From NCBI GenBank assembly GCA_031277295.1, contig JAITMV010000261.1:1-37910 (forward strand): a DNA stretch of 37,910 nt, read 5' to 3'. The notes under the pieces were generated by a model, which saw only the letters and a program-made list of their open reading frames with translations, did not search any database and had not been told where the DNA came from. Every line of letters starts with the position of its first letter. Positions within the stretch are counted from its first letter, which is position 1. The translations under genes and the position numbers were made by a program. Positions 1-7,683 of this stretch are shown in pieces. The DNA is from Burkholderiaceae bacterium. Its GTDB lineage: Bacteria > Pseudomonadota > Gammaproteobacteria > Burkholderiales > Burkholderiaceae_C.

Positions 1-117
1 CGCTGCGGCGCAAGCAATCCTTGCCAATGACACGGGCCATTGGCTGCGGATCGCGCCTTGCAGCCCATCCCAATCCGCATCCCGCACACCTCACGCCGAG
101 ATCGTGAACACGTTCTA
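1..117. mobile_element. MITE-like palindromic element, right part (left end outside window)
   Basis: Positions 4-116 are almost identical to 17761-17876: I count one substitution and two single-base indels. The piece holds a hairpin (GCCAATG ... CATTGGC), the core TCGCGCCTTGC at 51-61, and the right terminal repeat GATCGTGAACACGTTC ending near 115. The left terminal repeat is cut off by the window edge. No coding sequence is visible. It belongs to the same family as the elements at 1744, 7683 and 17710. Confidence 0.6.
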
Positions 118-118
118 A

Positions 119-176
119 GAACGCGTTTACGATCCTGGCGCGCTTGCACGTCCGCGCCAGGATCGTAAACATGTTC
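119..176. repeat. Inverted repeat abutting the element, related termini
   Basis: Two 24-bp arms (119-142 and 153-176) match at 22 of 24 positions around a 10-bp loop. The outer ends, GAAC...GTTC, and the following bases resemble the terminal repeat of the element that ends at 116. It looks like a second, internally deleted element lying back to back with the first; a bidirectional terminator role is also possible. Confidence 0.6.
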
Positions 177-319
177 TCAGGTGTTCCTGAAGAGGCTACG
201 GTTTCTTGAGGGCGCGATCAGGCGGATTTGTTCACATTTTCTGAGCGGTCAATCGCCAGCGCCATACATACAATGGCTCTGTGGATGTGGGACGTGAAGG
301 ACAAGTCCGGGAGAGCGCT

Positions 320-901
320 ATGAGCGTGGGGTTACCGATATTGCCTGGCGCTACTGCCGATGCGCGCCGCCGCTGGGCGCTGGGGGTGGGAGCCGGGCTG
401 GCGCTGGCTTTGGCGGGGTGCGGCAGTTGGCCGCGCCAGCTTGGCGGGGGCGCTCGGTCGCGGCCCGTGCCGGCAACGCAGCCACCGCTCAATCTCGACC
501 CCGCCGGGCGCGAGGAGGCGGTAGCGCATGCCATGTTGCTAATCAACACGCCGTACACCTATGGCGGCAACACACCGCAGGGCGGCTTTGATTGCAGCGG
601 GCTGGTGTCCTGGGTGTTCAGCCGCATCATTGCTGGCACGCCCGACGCCGCGCGCCGCTTGCCACGCTCCACTGCGCAGTGGGCGGCGGTTAGTGTGCCG
701 GTGGATGAAGCGGTGCTGCAACGCGGCGATCTGGTGTTCTTCAACACCACGGGGGCCAGGTTTTCGCACATGGGGATTTACGTCGGCCAAGCCCAGTTTG
801 TCCATGCGCCCTCGTCGGGCGGCACGGTGCGCAAGGATACCGTTACAAGCCGCTACTTCAGTCGACGTTATCAGGGTGGGCGGCGGGTGTTTGCGGCGTA
901 G
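320..901 (+). CDS. NlpC/P60 (C40) family lipoprotein, putative peptidoglycan endopeptidase
   Basis: The 193-residue product should be an outer-membrane or periplasmic lipoprotein cutting peptide stems of peptidoglycan. An N-terminal basic stretch and hydrophobic segment end in the lipobox LALAGC (Cys34). The C-terminal half is an NlpC/P60 domain: FDCSGL holds the catalytic Cys92, FSHMGIYVG holds His150, and FVHAP holds His162 as the third polar residue. The ATG at 320 is chosen over the GTG at 281 because GGGAG lies just upstream and because it gives a normal signal length. The gene stands alone between repeat clusters. It resembles Spr/MepS-type short endopeptidases; the exact bond cut cannot be told from sequence. 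Confidence 0.9.
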   Translation: MSVGLPILPGATADARRRWALGVGAGLALALAGCGSWPRQLGGGARSRPVPATQPPLNLDPAGREEAVAHAMLLINTPYTYGGNTPQGGFDCSGLVSWVFSRIIAGTPDAARRLPRSTAQWAAVSVPVDEAVLQRGDLVFFNTTGARFSHMGIYVGQAQFVHAPSSGGTVRKDTVTSRYFSRRYQGGRRVFAA

Positions 902-980
902 CTGTTTTGCGTTTGAGAGGGTGTGAACAAATTCGCCGCGCCTGTTCTTCTCGCCATTTCCGCGAAGTTCACGCCTTCGT

Positions 981-1090
981 GGGAATGACGATGGAAAAGT
1001 CGCACAGCGCGCTGGGAAAGGTGCAACTCCGGTTTCATTTCAGTTTTCCATGACGCTCACGCGCCAGCCGCGACGCATGAAACGTTTGGC
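981..1090. repeat. Dispersed intergenic repeat, copy 1
   Basis: The unit begins GGAATGACGATGGAAAAGT, passes through TTTCATTTCAGTTTTCCATG and ends near CGCATGAAACG. The ATGGAAAA and TTTTCCAT segments can pair. A second long copy is at 2081-2190, a shorter one at 13800-13857, and a fragment (ACGATGGAAAAGTTCGCA) at 31531-31548. Confidence 0.6.
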
Positions 1091-1146
1091 GTAGGGGCAA
1101 CCCTTGTGGTTGCCTTGTGTTCGTGCCGATGATCGTGCCCAGCAAG

Positions 1147-1220
1147 CGTAGGACGGGGTTCACCCCGCCACCCCCCGGCTTCGTGAAGCGGCGCAATGGC
1201 GGGGTGAACCCCGCCCTACG
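1147..1220. repeat. Long inverted repeat, 24-bp arms, with following T-run
   Basis: Arms at 1147-1170 and 1197-1220 match at 23 of 24 positions with a 26-bp spacer. The arm core is GGGGTTCACCCCGCC. The right arm is followed by TTTGTTTTTTT, so a plus-strand transcript could terminate here. It resembles REP-like palindromes common in beta-proteobacterial intergenic DNA. Confidence 0.7.
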
Positions 1221-1443
1221 TTTGTTTTTTTGCGCCGTCCGCCTCCATCCCTGCCTTCCCCAAAAGGGGGGGAGAAAAACCGGCGAGATCAAGATCAGTT
1301 TCACTTCAGCATTCCTCACAGCGAGGGAATGGGTAAGGCGGGGGGCTTATTCGCTACACGCGGAATTTGTTCACACTCTCTCTATTGAGCCCATTGAACA
1401 GACATCAACCCGTGGCTTGTCATTGCCGGGCGGCGGGGCAGTG

Positions 1444-1638
1444 CTATACTGAGGATGTTTGAAGTTGTTTGGCGCTCACCTGAGGCGTGTTCCGCTGGGG
1501 CAAAGGCTTGGGGTTAGCGGCGGCTTCTTCCGTTGTGGGCGATGGGAGCGGATGCGTCAAGACGTTGGCGCGGGTCTTGCCGCGCAGCCCTGGCGTGGAC
1601 TTCCGGTTGTTGAGCAATGCAAGCATTGAGCGGTTCAT
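1444..1638 (-). CDS. Small hypothetical ORF, uncertain
   Basis: This 64-residue frame lies between repeats and reads from ATG at 1638. The predicted protein is basic at the N-terminus and rich in Pro, Thr and Gln after residue 30. I recognise no family, see no clear ribosome binding site, and cannot rule out chance. Codon choice is not unlike the neighbours, so it may be the remnant of a larger gene broken by the repeats. Confidence 0.2.
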   Translation of the reverse strand: MNRSMLALLNNRKSTPGLRGKTRANVLTHPLPSPTTEEAAANPKPLPQRNTPQVSAKQLQTSSV

Positions 1639-1743
1639 CACTTGCTAGTCACCGAACCTGGCATGAGCCGCAGCACAGCTTCGTAGAGTCGCAGTTACAT
1701 ATAGTTGCAGCTCCGTCGCCCGCCCCTCTTACTGTTAGGGAAG

Positions 1744-1900
1744 CTCTGAACAAATTTGTCGCGGCTGGCGCATCGCCGCATTCAGGCGGTCTGCGTCACA
1801 AGCAAATGCTCGCAACACCGCTTGGTATTGCCGCGCTTTGCGCCTTGCATTCCAAAAGCAGAATCCGCAGCGCGCTTTGCTCGCGCAGATTTGTTCAGAG
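1744..1900. mobile_element. MITE-like element with GAACAAAT-type terminal repeats
   Basis: The left terminus CTCTGAACAAATTTGTCGCG (1744-1763) is matched by an inverted right terminus at 1882-1900. The interior has a hairpin (CAACACC-GCTT-GGTATTG) followed by the core TTGCGCCTTGC at 1838-1848, 52 bp from the right end. A 26-bp segment at 1758-1783 recurs exactly at 23890-23915. The element encodes nothing. It shares the core with the elements at 1, 7683, 17710 and 27708 but has different ends. Confidence 0.6.
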
Positions 1901-2010
1901 GTTTCCTGGGAGCCGCAGCGCTCATCCTCGGTCAGATACGTTCTGGCGACCTGCTCGGGCGCGCCGAATTTATTTACACCCTCTGGGGCCTCGTTTTACC
2001 GACGCTTCGG

Positions 2011-2058
2011 CCCACCCTTTCGTCTTTCCCGCCTTCGCGGGAATGACGAAAGGGTGGG
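2011..2058. repeat. Near-perfect 22-bp hairpin
   Basis: Arms 2011-2032 and 2037-2058 match at 21 of 22 positions around the tetraloop CTTC. The inner part TTCCCGCCTTCGCGGGAATG is a common dispersed palindrome type in Burkholderiales genomes (general knowledge). No T-run follows on either side. Confidence 0.75.
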
Positions 2059-2080
2059 CGGCAATGATAGGGAACTGCGT

Positions 2081-2190
2081 GGCAATGACGATGGAAAAGT
2101 TGCATGGCACGCGCGGCGAAGGTGCAGACCCAGTTTCACTTCAGTTTTCCATGGTGCTCGCGCGCCACCCGCACCGCATGAAACGAAACG
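2081..2190. repeat. Dispersed intergenic repeat, copy 2
   Basis: Same unit and orientation as 981-1090, beginning GGCAATGACGATGGAAAAGT and ending near GCATGAAACG. Together with copy 1 it shows that this stretch was built by repeated insertion or duplication of the same kind of sequence. Confidence 0.6.
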
Positions 2191-2204
2191 CGCTGGTTTG
2201 TAAC

Positions 2205-2318
2205 TCCCTCCCCCTTTGGGGGAGGGTTGGGGTGGGGGCCTGCGGCGTTGGCGCGGACGCTCCAGCTTGTTTGATGCGCCGTCAGCCCCCATCCCTGCCT
2301 TCCCCCAAAGGGGGAAGG
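2205..2318. repeat. Imperfect inverted repeat with G/C-run arms
   Basis: The left arm (from about 2206, CTCCCCCTTTGGGGGAGGG then TTGGGGTGGGGG) is mirrored by the right arm ending near 2318 (CCCCCATCCCTGCC then TTCCCCCAAAGGGGGAAGG). Each arm also folds on itself. A related half-site, CCCTGCCTTCCCC-AAAAGG, lies at about 1250-1268, followed in both places by GAGAAAAACC-GCGAGA. The right arm is about 60 bp upstream of the sctL start. Confidence 0.6.
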
Positions 2319-2374
2319 AGAAAAACCAGCGAGACAATGTGGATTGTTTCACTTCAGCCGCGCCGGAGATGTGC

Positions 2375-3040
2375 ATGAGTTACCTGTTGACCCTGCATCA
2401 CGATGCCGAGTTGACTTTGTCGTCTACCGAACCCTTGGTGCCGGCCCAACAATTGACCTCGTTGCAAGATGCCTCGGCGCTTGTCGCACGCTTGTCGGAG
2501 TTGCTGGCCGTCCGCGAAAAGCGGGTGAAGGAGGCCGAGCGCAAGGCGCGTGAGCGTGGAAAAAAAGCCGGCCATGCTGCTGGCGAGGCTGCCGCGCGTC
2601 AGGAGGGCGCGGTTTCTTTGGCTAATGCGCTGGCTGATCTGGCGCAGACGCAACTTGCACAGCGCGAGGAATTGCGTCAGGCCCTGGTTGCGCTGGCCTC
2701 GGGTATGGTGCGCAGCATGACCGCGGAGTTGGCGCCGGCGACGGTGCTGACGGCGCTGGCCAAGCGCGCGTTCGAGCATGTCGTGCCGCCGCAGCCGGTA
2801 CGCTTGCGGCTGCCGCCTGATATGGTTGAGCCGGTGCGCGCGCAACTGGCCGAGCACGAGGCGGCGGTGTCGGTGCAATGCGTCGGGGATCCCGATTTGC
2901 ATGGCTTGCAATGCGTGCTCGAGTGTGCCACGGGAGTGTTGCTGGCCGGGTTGGACGATGTGTTGGAGCGAACCGTGCAGTCGCTGGAAACGCGTCGCCG
3001 CGCTAGCGCGGGCGAACGCGCCCAGGAGCCGTTGTTATGA
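2375..3040 (+). CDS. sctL: Type III secretion system stator/ATPase regulator SctL (HrpE/YscL/FliH family)
   Basis: SctL (221 residues) binds the secretion ATPase SctN and links it to the cytoplasmic sorting platform. The N-terminal part is short, followed by a charged coiled-coil with Ala/Gly-rich spacing (about residues 50-85: EKRVKEAERKARERGKKAGH, then AAGEAAARQEGA), which is typical of FliH/YscL stalks. The C-terminal half is a globular domain ending at a Glu/Arg-rich tail. ATG at 2375 is preceded by GGAG. The stop overlaps the sctN start (ATGA). The genes usually found before sctL (sctI, sctJ, sctK) are absent here and replaced by repeat DNA. Family assignment rests on shape and on the sctN neighbour. 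Confidence 0.85.
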   Translation: MSYLLTLHHDAELTLSSTEPLVPAQQLTSLQDASALVARLSELLAVREKRVKEAERKARERGKKAGHAAGEAAARQEGAVSLANALADLAQTQLAQREELRQALVALASGMVRSMTAELAPATVLTALAKRAFEHVVPPQPVRLRLPPDMVEPVRAQLAEHEAAVSVQCVGDPDLHGLQCVLECATGVLLAGLDDVLERTVQSLETRRRASAGERAQEPLL

Positions 3041-4380
3041 GCGCGTTTGCCGCCGCTGGCCAGCCGTTGCTGGATCACGCGCTGCTGGATGCCTTGCGGG
3101 TCACTCAGTCGGCGGTGGCGCGCGGGCGCGTGGTACAGGCTTTCGGCACCACATTGCGCGTGAGCGGACTGCGTGTGCATATCGGCCAGCAGTGCTTGAT
3201 TCGGGACCCCGCACACCCGCAGGCCGAGCCGCTGCGCGCCGAGGTTGTGGGCTTGCGAGAGCATGACGCCATCCTTGTGCCGTTGGGGCACATGCAGGGC
3301 GTGTCGATGGGCTCCGAGGTGGAGGTTATCGAGCAAGGCTCCATGGTTCCCGTCGGAGCCGCGTTGTTGGGGCGTGTGATCGATGCCTTTGGCGATCCTC
3401 TGGACGGCCAGCCGCTGCCGCTGTCGGCCACTGTGCTGCGGCCTTTTCAGTCTGAGCCACCGAATCCGCTGGCGCGCAATCCCATCGAGCGACCTTTCGT
3501 TACCGGCGTGCGCGCCATTGACGGTTTGTTGACGGTGGGCGAAGGTCAGCGATTGGGGGTGTTCGCCATGGCCGGTGGTGGTAAGTCAACGTTGTTGGGA
3601 ATGCTGGCACGGCAAGCCCGTAGTGATGTCAACGTGATTGCGCTGGTGGGTGAACGCGGCCGTGAAGTGCGCGAATTTCTGGAGCATAGCCTCGGGCCGG
3701 AGGGCTGCGCCCGTTCTGTCGTGGTGGTGTCTACTTCGGACCGCTCGGCCATGGAACGCTTGCGCGCCGCGCAAACGGCTACCGCCTTGGCCGAGTATTT
3801 TCGCGCCCAAGGCCAGCGCGTGCTGTTGCTGATGGATTCCGTGACCCGTTATGCGCGTGCGTTGCGTGAAATCGGCTTGTCGGTCGGCGAGCCTGCCGTG
3901 CGTCGCGGTTTTCCGCCGAGCGTGTTTGCTGAATTGCCGCGGCTGTTTGAGCGTGCCGGCAATGACGCGCATGGTTCCATCACGGCTTTTTATACCGTGT
4001 TGGCCGAGGACGAAGACGGCTCCGATCCGGTGGCCGAAGAAACGCGCTCCATTTTGGATGGCCACATCGTGCTGTCGCGCAGTCTTGGCCAGGCCGGTCA
4101 CTATCCGGCCATCGATGTGCTGGCCAGTACCAGCCGCGTGTTTAATCAAGTGACGTCCGACAAACAGCAGAAGGCGGCGCAACGGGTGCGTGCTTTGATG
4201 GCCAAGTATGAGGAAATCCGCTTCCTTGTGCAAGTGGGCGAATATGCCGCTGGCAGCGACCAACTGGCCGACGCCGCTATCAAGGCGCAGCCCGCCATCA
4301 AGGATTTGTTGCGCCAGCGCCCCGACCAATTCAGCGCTATGGACGAAACTTTGCAGCGGATGCAGCAATTTGTGACTTAA
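3037..4380 (+). CDS. sctN: Type III secretion system ATPase SctN
   Basis: SctN (447 residues) is the cytoplasmic hexameric ATPase that unfolds substrates and detaches chaperones. It has a beta-barrel N-terminal domain, then the Walker A loop AMAGGGKSTLLG (Lys183), the VGERGREVREF motif, and Walker B region VLLLMDSVTRYARA, all standard for the SctN/FliI family rather than F-type ATPase beta subunits. PSVFAELPRLFERAG and AEDEDGSDPVAEE also match SctN. The C-terminal domain is complete. ATG overlaps the sctL stop by four bases, which implies translational coupling; sctO starts 8 bases after the stop. The gene appears intact. Confidence 0.97.
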   Translation: MSAFAAAGQPLLDHALLDALRVTQSAVARGRVVQAFGTTLRVSGLRVHIGQQCLIRDPAHPQAEPLRAEVVGLREHDAILVPLGHMQGVSMGSEVEVIEQGSMVPVGAALLGRVIDAFGDPLDGQPLPLSATVLRPFQSEPPNPLARNPIERPFVTGVRAIDGLLTVGEGQRLGVFAMAGGGKSTLLGMLARQARSDVNVIALVGERGREVREFLEHSLGPEGCARSVVVVSTSDRSAMERLRAAQTATALAEYFRAQGQRVLLLMDSVTRYARALREIGLSVGEPAVRRGFPPSVFAELPRLFERAGNDAHGSITAFYTVLAEDEDGSDPVAEETRSILDGHIVLSRSLGQAGHYPAIDVLASTSRVFNQVTSDKQQKAAQRVRALMAKYEEIRFLVQVGEYAAGSDQLADAAIKAQPAIKDLLRQRPDQFSAMDETLQRMQQFVT

Positions 4381-4388
4381 TAACGCCT

Positions 4389-4880
4389 ATGTCCACCGCT
4401 ACCACGGATTTTCCCCGGCAACTGCACGATGCGCGCCAGCTCAAGCGGTTGCGCGAGTTGCGCGAACGTGCCGCGCTCAACGGTTTGCGTGGCGCCGAGG
4501 CCAGGCTGCAAGCCGCCATACAGTCGATGCAAGAGCGCCAGGCCGTGATATTGCATCTGCACAATGAGCGCCAGGCGTTGGCTTTGCGTGTCGTTGGCGA
4601 ACTGGCGACCGACATGGTTCGTTTGGCAAGCTATGTCAGTGCGCTACAGGCTAAGCTTGACGATGATCTTGAGCGGGCCGAGTATGCGCTTATTGACGAG
4701 GAACATGCTGTGGCCGAGGCGCGCGCCAAAGTGAAGGAAGCGCGTCAGGCGTGGCTGCAGGCGGTTTCGCGCCACAATGCGGCCACGACTATGGTGAGTG
4801 ATTCGAGTCAAGCGTTGCGTCGCGACCGAGAGGCCCGCGCCGAACGCGAAGATGCCCCAACGTTCACGTTGATTACTTAA
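4389..4880 (+). CDS. sctO: Type III secretion system central stalk protein SctO (YscO family)
   Basis: The 163-residue product is almost entirely helical and charged, with heptad-like Leu/Ala spacing, as expected of the YscO/FliJ-like coiled-coil that sits in the centre of the SctN hexamer. The N-terminal helix (LKRLRELRERAALNGLRGAE) and the Glu/Arg-rich C-terminal helix are separated by a turn near the middle. Sequence conservation in this family is low, so the call rests on size, coiled-coil character and position directly after sctN. Confidence 0.75.
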   Translation: MSTATTDFPRQLHDARQLKRLRELRERAALNGLRGAEARLQAAIQSMQERQAVILHLHNERQALALRVVGELATDMVRLASYVSALQAKLDDDLERAEYALIDEEHAVAEARAKVKEARQAWLQAVSRHNAATTMVSDSSQALRRDREARAEREDAPTFTLIT

Positions 4881-5026
4881 GGACGATCTGAAAAACTACC
4901 ACAATCGACGGATTGCATGGCAACGACTCTATCCTTACCCAAGGCGATCCCGTCCCTGCCTAAGGCGACGGCATTGATGCGGAGGCTATGGTTTTTCAGA
5001 GTTTTCTCAACGAAAGGAATATAGCG

Positions 5027-5614
5027 ATGAGCCAGATAGATTCTTCCTCAAGCACGTTGATGGTGGTGCCTGAACTGAATGTTGAACAGCGCCGAGCGGT
5101 GACCAAGGTCACGCCGCAGGCGGCATATGACTTCAACGTGGCGTTGCGCAACGCTGATCGGCATGAGGCCGATGATGAAGACGATTCGCAGCCGGATCGG
5201 CCGCACATGGCCTTGGCTGGGTTGATGCCGCAGCCGCTACAGGGTTCGACTTCGGCGCAGGGGGCATACACTGATGTGCTGACGGGCGGTGGCGTCATGA
5301 CGGCGTTGCCCAACCCTCAGGGCGGAACATTGCCCGATGCCGTGCCAAGGAGCGCCAATATCAGCCAAGCGGTTAATCAGCAGCAGTGGCGCGTCAATAT
5401 TCCAAGTGACGGTCTGTCTGGCAACGCTTTGGCGATGAGGCTGGTCAATTCCGGCGCCGGGCTTTGGCAGGTTCGGTTGCAAGCCGATGACTCGACCCGC
5501 CAGCAACTGACGCCCCATCTTGAGCGGTTGCGCGACAAGTTACGCCAGCGCAGCGATGGGCGCTTCGACGATTTGGGATTCGATGACGATAATGGCCCAG
5601 ACTCCGAAGCCTAA
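5027..5614 (+). CDS. sctP: Type III secretion protein SctP-like (FliK/HpaP/YscP-type), needle-length or substrate-switch factor
   Basis: The 195-residue product has a low-complexity, acidic and Gln/Pro-rich N-terminal two thirds (for example EADDEDDSQPDRP), and a compact C-terminal region near residues 120-180 (WRVNIPSDGLSGNALAMRLV, then LWQVRLQADD...LERLRDKLRQR) that resembles the FliK/HrpP-type C-terminal domain. Its place after sctO is the usual place of sctP. AAAGGA lies about 10 bases before the chosen ATG; an in-frame ATG at 4988 is also possible. The last part of the gene overlaps the start of the sensor kinase in another frame. Confidence 0.6.
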   Translation: MSQIDSSSSTLMVVPELNVEQRRAVTKVTPQAAYDFNVALRNADRHEADDEDDSQPDRPHMALAGLMPQPLQGSTSAQGAYTDVLTGGGVMTALPNPQGGTLPDAVPRSANISQAVNQQQWRVNIPSDGLSGNALAMRLVNSGAGLWQVRLQADDSTRQQLTPHLERLRDKLRQRSDGRFDDLGFDDDNGPDSEA

Positions 5615-6824
5615 AAGCAACCCGAAGGTTAAAAGCAAAAGGGTACGCCGTCCTGGCGCCTCGGAGTTGGCTTGGCTGGCCCTGGGTGATGCGGTGGCGG
5701 TATTTGGCGCCGCTGCCGAGTCGGGGGGCAAATCGTTGAGTTGGTGCAGCCCGGCTTTCGCTCAGGCGCTTGACCTGGATGAGGCTGCGTGCCTTGCGTT
5801 GACGACAGATACGTTGGCGGTTCGCTTGCAAGGGCTGCAAGCCGGGTTGGATGCCGTTGTTGCCGATGCTCCATGGAACGGGGTTGTCGCCGATAGAAAT
5901 GATCCATCAGAAAGTGATCCGCGCTGGCGCCTTGCCGAACTGTGCGTGATTCACAAGGGGACGCTGGTGTTGCGCTTGCGGCTGGAGTCGGCGCAGCAAC
6001 GGGCCACACGGCGTCACCTGGAAGACCGTGAACGTCTGTTGTTTACTTCGCGTAGCGTTGCCATCGACGAGATGGCCAGCACTTTGGCGCATGAGCTGAA
6101 TCAACCCCTTGGCGCCGTAACCAACGTGCTCCAAGGTCTGAAGGCGCGGTTGGCAACCGTTATCGCGCGGCCCAGCGCCGGCGGCGTTAATGTCTTGGCG
6201 TCCTTGGCTCAAGGTGCACAACTGGCGCTTGACCACGTGCAGTATGCGGCCCGCATCATCGGGCGTATCCGCGAATATACGCAGTCGCGCCAGCCGCGCC
6301 GCGAGCGTGTCGATATCAACGCCCTGCTTAATGACAGTCTGGCTCTGTTGGATTGGGATTTGCAGCGCCACGGCGTGCAGTTGCGCATCAGCTTGAGGGA
6401 CGAGACGACCGCCGACCGCGCGCCGGTGGTCGGCGACAGCGTGATGTTGCAGCAGGTTTTTGTCAACCTGATGCGCAACGCCATCGATGCCATGAGCAGC
6501 ACTTGCGCCAATCAGCGGCTGCTGGATATCGCCAGCTTCATCGACGACGCCGGTCATGTTGAAATTACCATCGCCGATACGGGAAGCGGTATCGGCGAGG
6601 ATGCGGCGTCACAATTGTTCGCGCCTTTTTTCTCGACCAAGCCTACCGGCATGGGGCTTGGCTTGAATATTTGCCGCAGTTTGATTGAATTGCATCAGGG
6701 GCGGCTGTGGTTTACCGCCAATCTCAGCGGGCGCGGCTGTACTTTCCACGTTGCGCTACCCATGGCTCGCGGCAGCGAGTTGACCTTACGCTCTCCGGAT
6801 GCCGAGGAGTCGGCCTCATCATGA
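5583..6824 (+). CDS. Soluble FixL-like sensor histidine kinase in the T3SS operon
   Basis: About 413 residues. No membrane segment or signal peptide is seen, so it should sense something in the cytoplasm. The N-terminal 150 residues could be a diverged PAS-like sensor; they follow a Lys/Pro-rich leader. The kinase core is complete: H-box STLAHELNQPLGAV (His near residue 170), N-box NLMRNAIDAM, G1 DTGSGI, and G2 GMGLGLNICRS. The HELNQPL box is that of FixL/DctB-type kinases. GGGA four bases before the ATG at 5583 favours this start, though ATG at 5592 is possible. It overlaps sctP by about 30 bases and the regulator gene by four, so all three are probably cotranslated. It likely controls the secretion genes; that is inference. 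Confidence 0.88.
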   Translation: MTIMAQTPKPKSNPKVKSKRVRRPGASELAWLALGDAVAVFGAAAESGGKSLSWCSPAFAQALDLDEAACLALTTDTLAVRLQGLQAGLDAVVADAPWNGVVADRNDPSESDPRWRLAELCVIHKGTLVLRLRLESAQQRATRRHLEDRERLLFTSRSVAIDEMASTLAHELNQPLGAVTNVLQGLKARLATVIARPSAGGVNVLASLAQGAQLALDHVQYAARIIGRIREYTQSRQPRRERVDINALLNDSLALLDWDLQRHGVQLRISLRDETTADRAPVVGDSVMLQQVFVNLMRNAIDAMSSTCANQRLLDIASFIDDAGHVEITIADTGSGIGEDAASQLFAPFFSTKPTGMGLGLNICRSLIELHQGRLWFTANLSGRGCTFHVALPMARGSELTLRSPDAEESASS

Positions 6825-7528
6825 CAAAGGACAACGATCAGGCGATATTCGCCGCTGACTGCACGATTTATTTGCTTGACGATAACGACGACTTTCGCGC
6901 TACCGCTAAGTGGTGGCTTGGCGGCGCCGGCTATGAGGTTTTTGATTTCAGCGATCCGCACCAGGCTATCGACGCTTTGAAGGCGCTTACGCCGACAAGC
7001 ATTCCCTATGCTTGCTTGCTGCTGGATGTGCGTATGCCGGTGATGACCGGTATGCAAGTCCATGACGAACTTATTCGAGCCGGTATTACCGGTCCGCAGG
7101 TAAGCCCGGCATTGCCTATCATCTACATGACCGGTCACGGTGACGTGCCGCTTGCCGTCCAAGCGATGGAAAAAGGCGCCATTACATTTTTGGAAAAACC
7201 GTTTCAAGATCACATGCTGGAGTCGGCTCTCAAGCGTGCTTTCGACGCCACCCAGCGTATGCCCTTTTTGCCGCCCGGAGGGCCAGCTTGGCCAAGCATT
7301 GATTCCAGCAGTATTTTGTTTCAACGCCGCTTTTCCGCCCTGACTCCGCGCGAAGTGGAGGTCTACCGCCAGTTGCTGACTGGCCGCACTTCCAAGATGA
7401 TCGCTCGTGAGCTTGGCGTTACGCCAAAGAACGTGGATTACTTTCGCAGCCAGGTCATGAAGAAGATGCAGGCCGAAACGCTTGTCGACCTGGTGCGCAT
7501 GGCGCTCAACGAACGGTTGATTGAATAG
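6821..7528 (+). CDS. FixJ/LuxR-family response regulator, partner of the upstream kinase
   Basis: The 235-residue protein has an N-terminal receiver domain (LLDDNDDF acidic pocket, phosphorylatable Asp69 in LLLDVRMPVMTG, Thr in IIYMTGHGDVPLA, Lys in LEKPF) and a C-terminal LuxR-type helix-turn-helix (LTPREVEVYRQLLTGRTSK through ARELGVTPKNVDYFRSQVM). The TGHGDVPLAVQAM and FLEKPF strings are characteristic of FixJ-type regulators. ATG overlaps the kinase stop (ATGA). It is probably a transcription activator phosphorylated by the kinase next door. The gene is the last of the sctL-to-regulator run; repeat DNA follows. Confidence 0.93.
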   Translation: MTKDNDQAIFAADCTIYLLDDNDDFRATAKWWLGGAGYEVFDFSDPHQAIDALKALTPTSIPYACLLLDVRMPVMTGMQVHDELIRAGITGPQVSPALPIIYMTGHGDVPLAVQAMEKGAITFLEKPFQDHMLESALKRAFDATQRMPFLPPGGPAWPSIDSSSILFQRRFSALTPREVEVYRQLLTGRTSKMIARELGVTPKNVDYFRSQVMKKMQAETLVDLVRMALNERLIE

Positions 7529-7602
7529 GGTGTGTGGACGTTCTAAGGGCGGCATTCTCGGAAAACCGAATTGGGCGGGTGAGCGAAAAAGTACATTGGC
7601 CG

Positions 7603-7683
7603 GTGTCCTGTTGCCGTGACGCAATGGAGGTAGGACTCTGGCGCGTTGGTGCTTGTTCCGCAAATATTTACGGGACAGGACAC
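7603..7683. repeat. Short inverted-repeat element abutting the next MITE
   Basis: GTGTCCTGTTGCCGT (7603-7617) is mirrored by ACGGGACAGGACAC (7670-7683), giving an 81-bp unit with terminal repeats of about 14 bp and one indel. It directly touches the left end of the element at 7683. No gene lies in 7529-7878 apart from these two elements. Confidence 0.5.

Larger units (their letters stand above)
902..2374. other. 1.47-kb gene-poor stretch filled with inverted and dispersed repeats
   Basis: No convincing gene is present; open frames here are short and lack known motifs. The stretch contains at least five separate palindromic or dispersed repeats, listed individually. Two further short motifs, near 916-937 (GTGTGAACAAATTC) and 1358-1381 (GAATTTGTTCACAC), form an inverted pair, and a third degenerate copy lies near 1960-1980. 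The stretch ends a few bases before the start of sctL, where upstream type III secretion genes would be expected. Confidence 0.75.

Noticed and set aside
1617-2378. 253-codon plus-strand frame upstream of sctL
   Set aside because: It runs through four palindromic repeats and has low-complexity Arg/Ser/Pro content; repeats explain it.
4917-5024. 35-codon frame (MATTLSLPKAIPSLPKAT...) between sctO and sctP
   Set aside because: No clear ribosome site or family, and the gap is only 146 bp; kept as a possible leader peptide but not supported.
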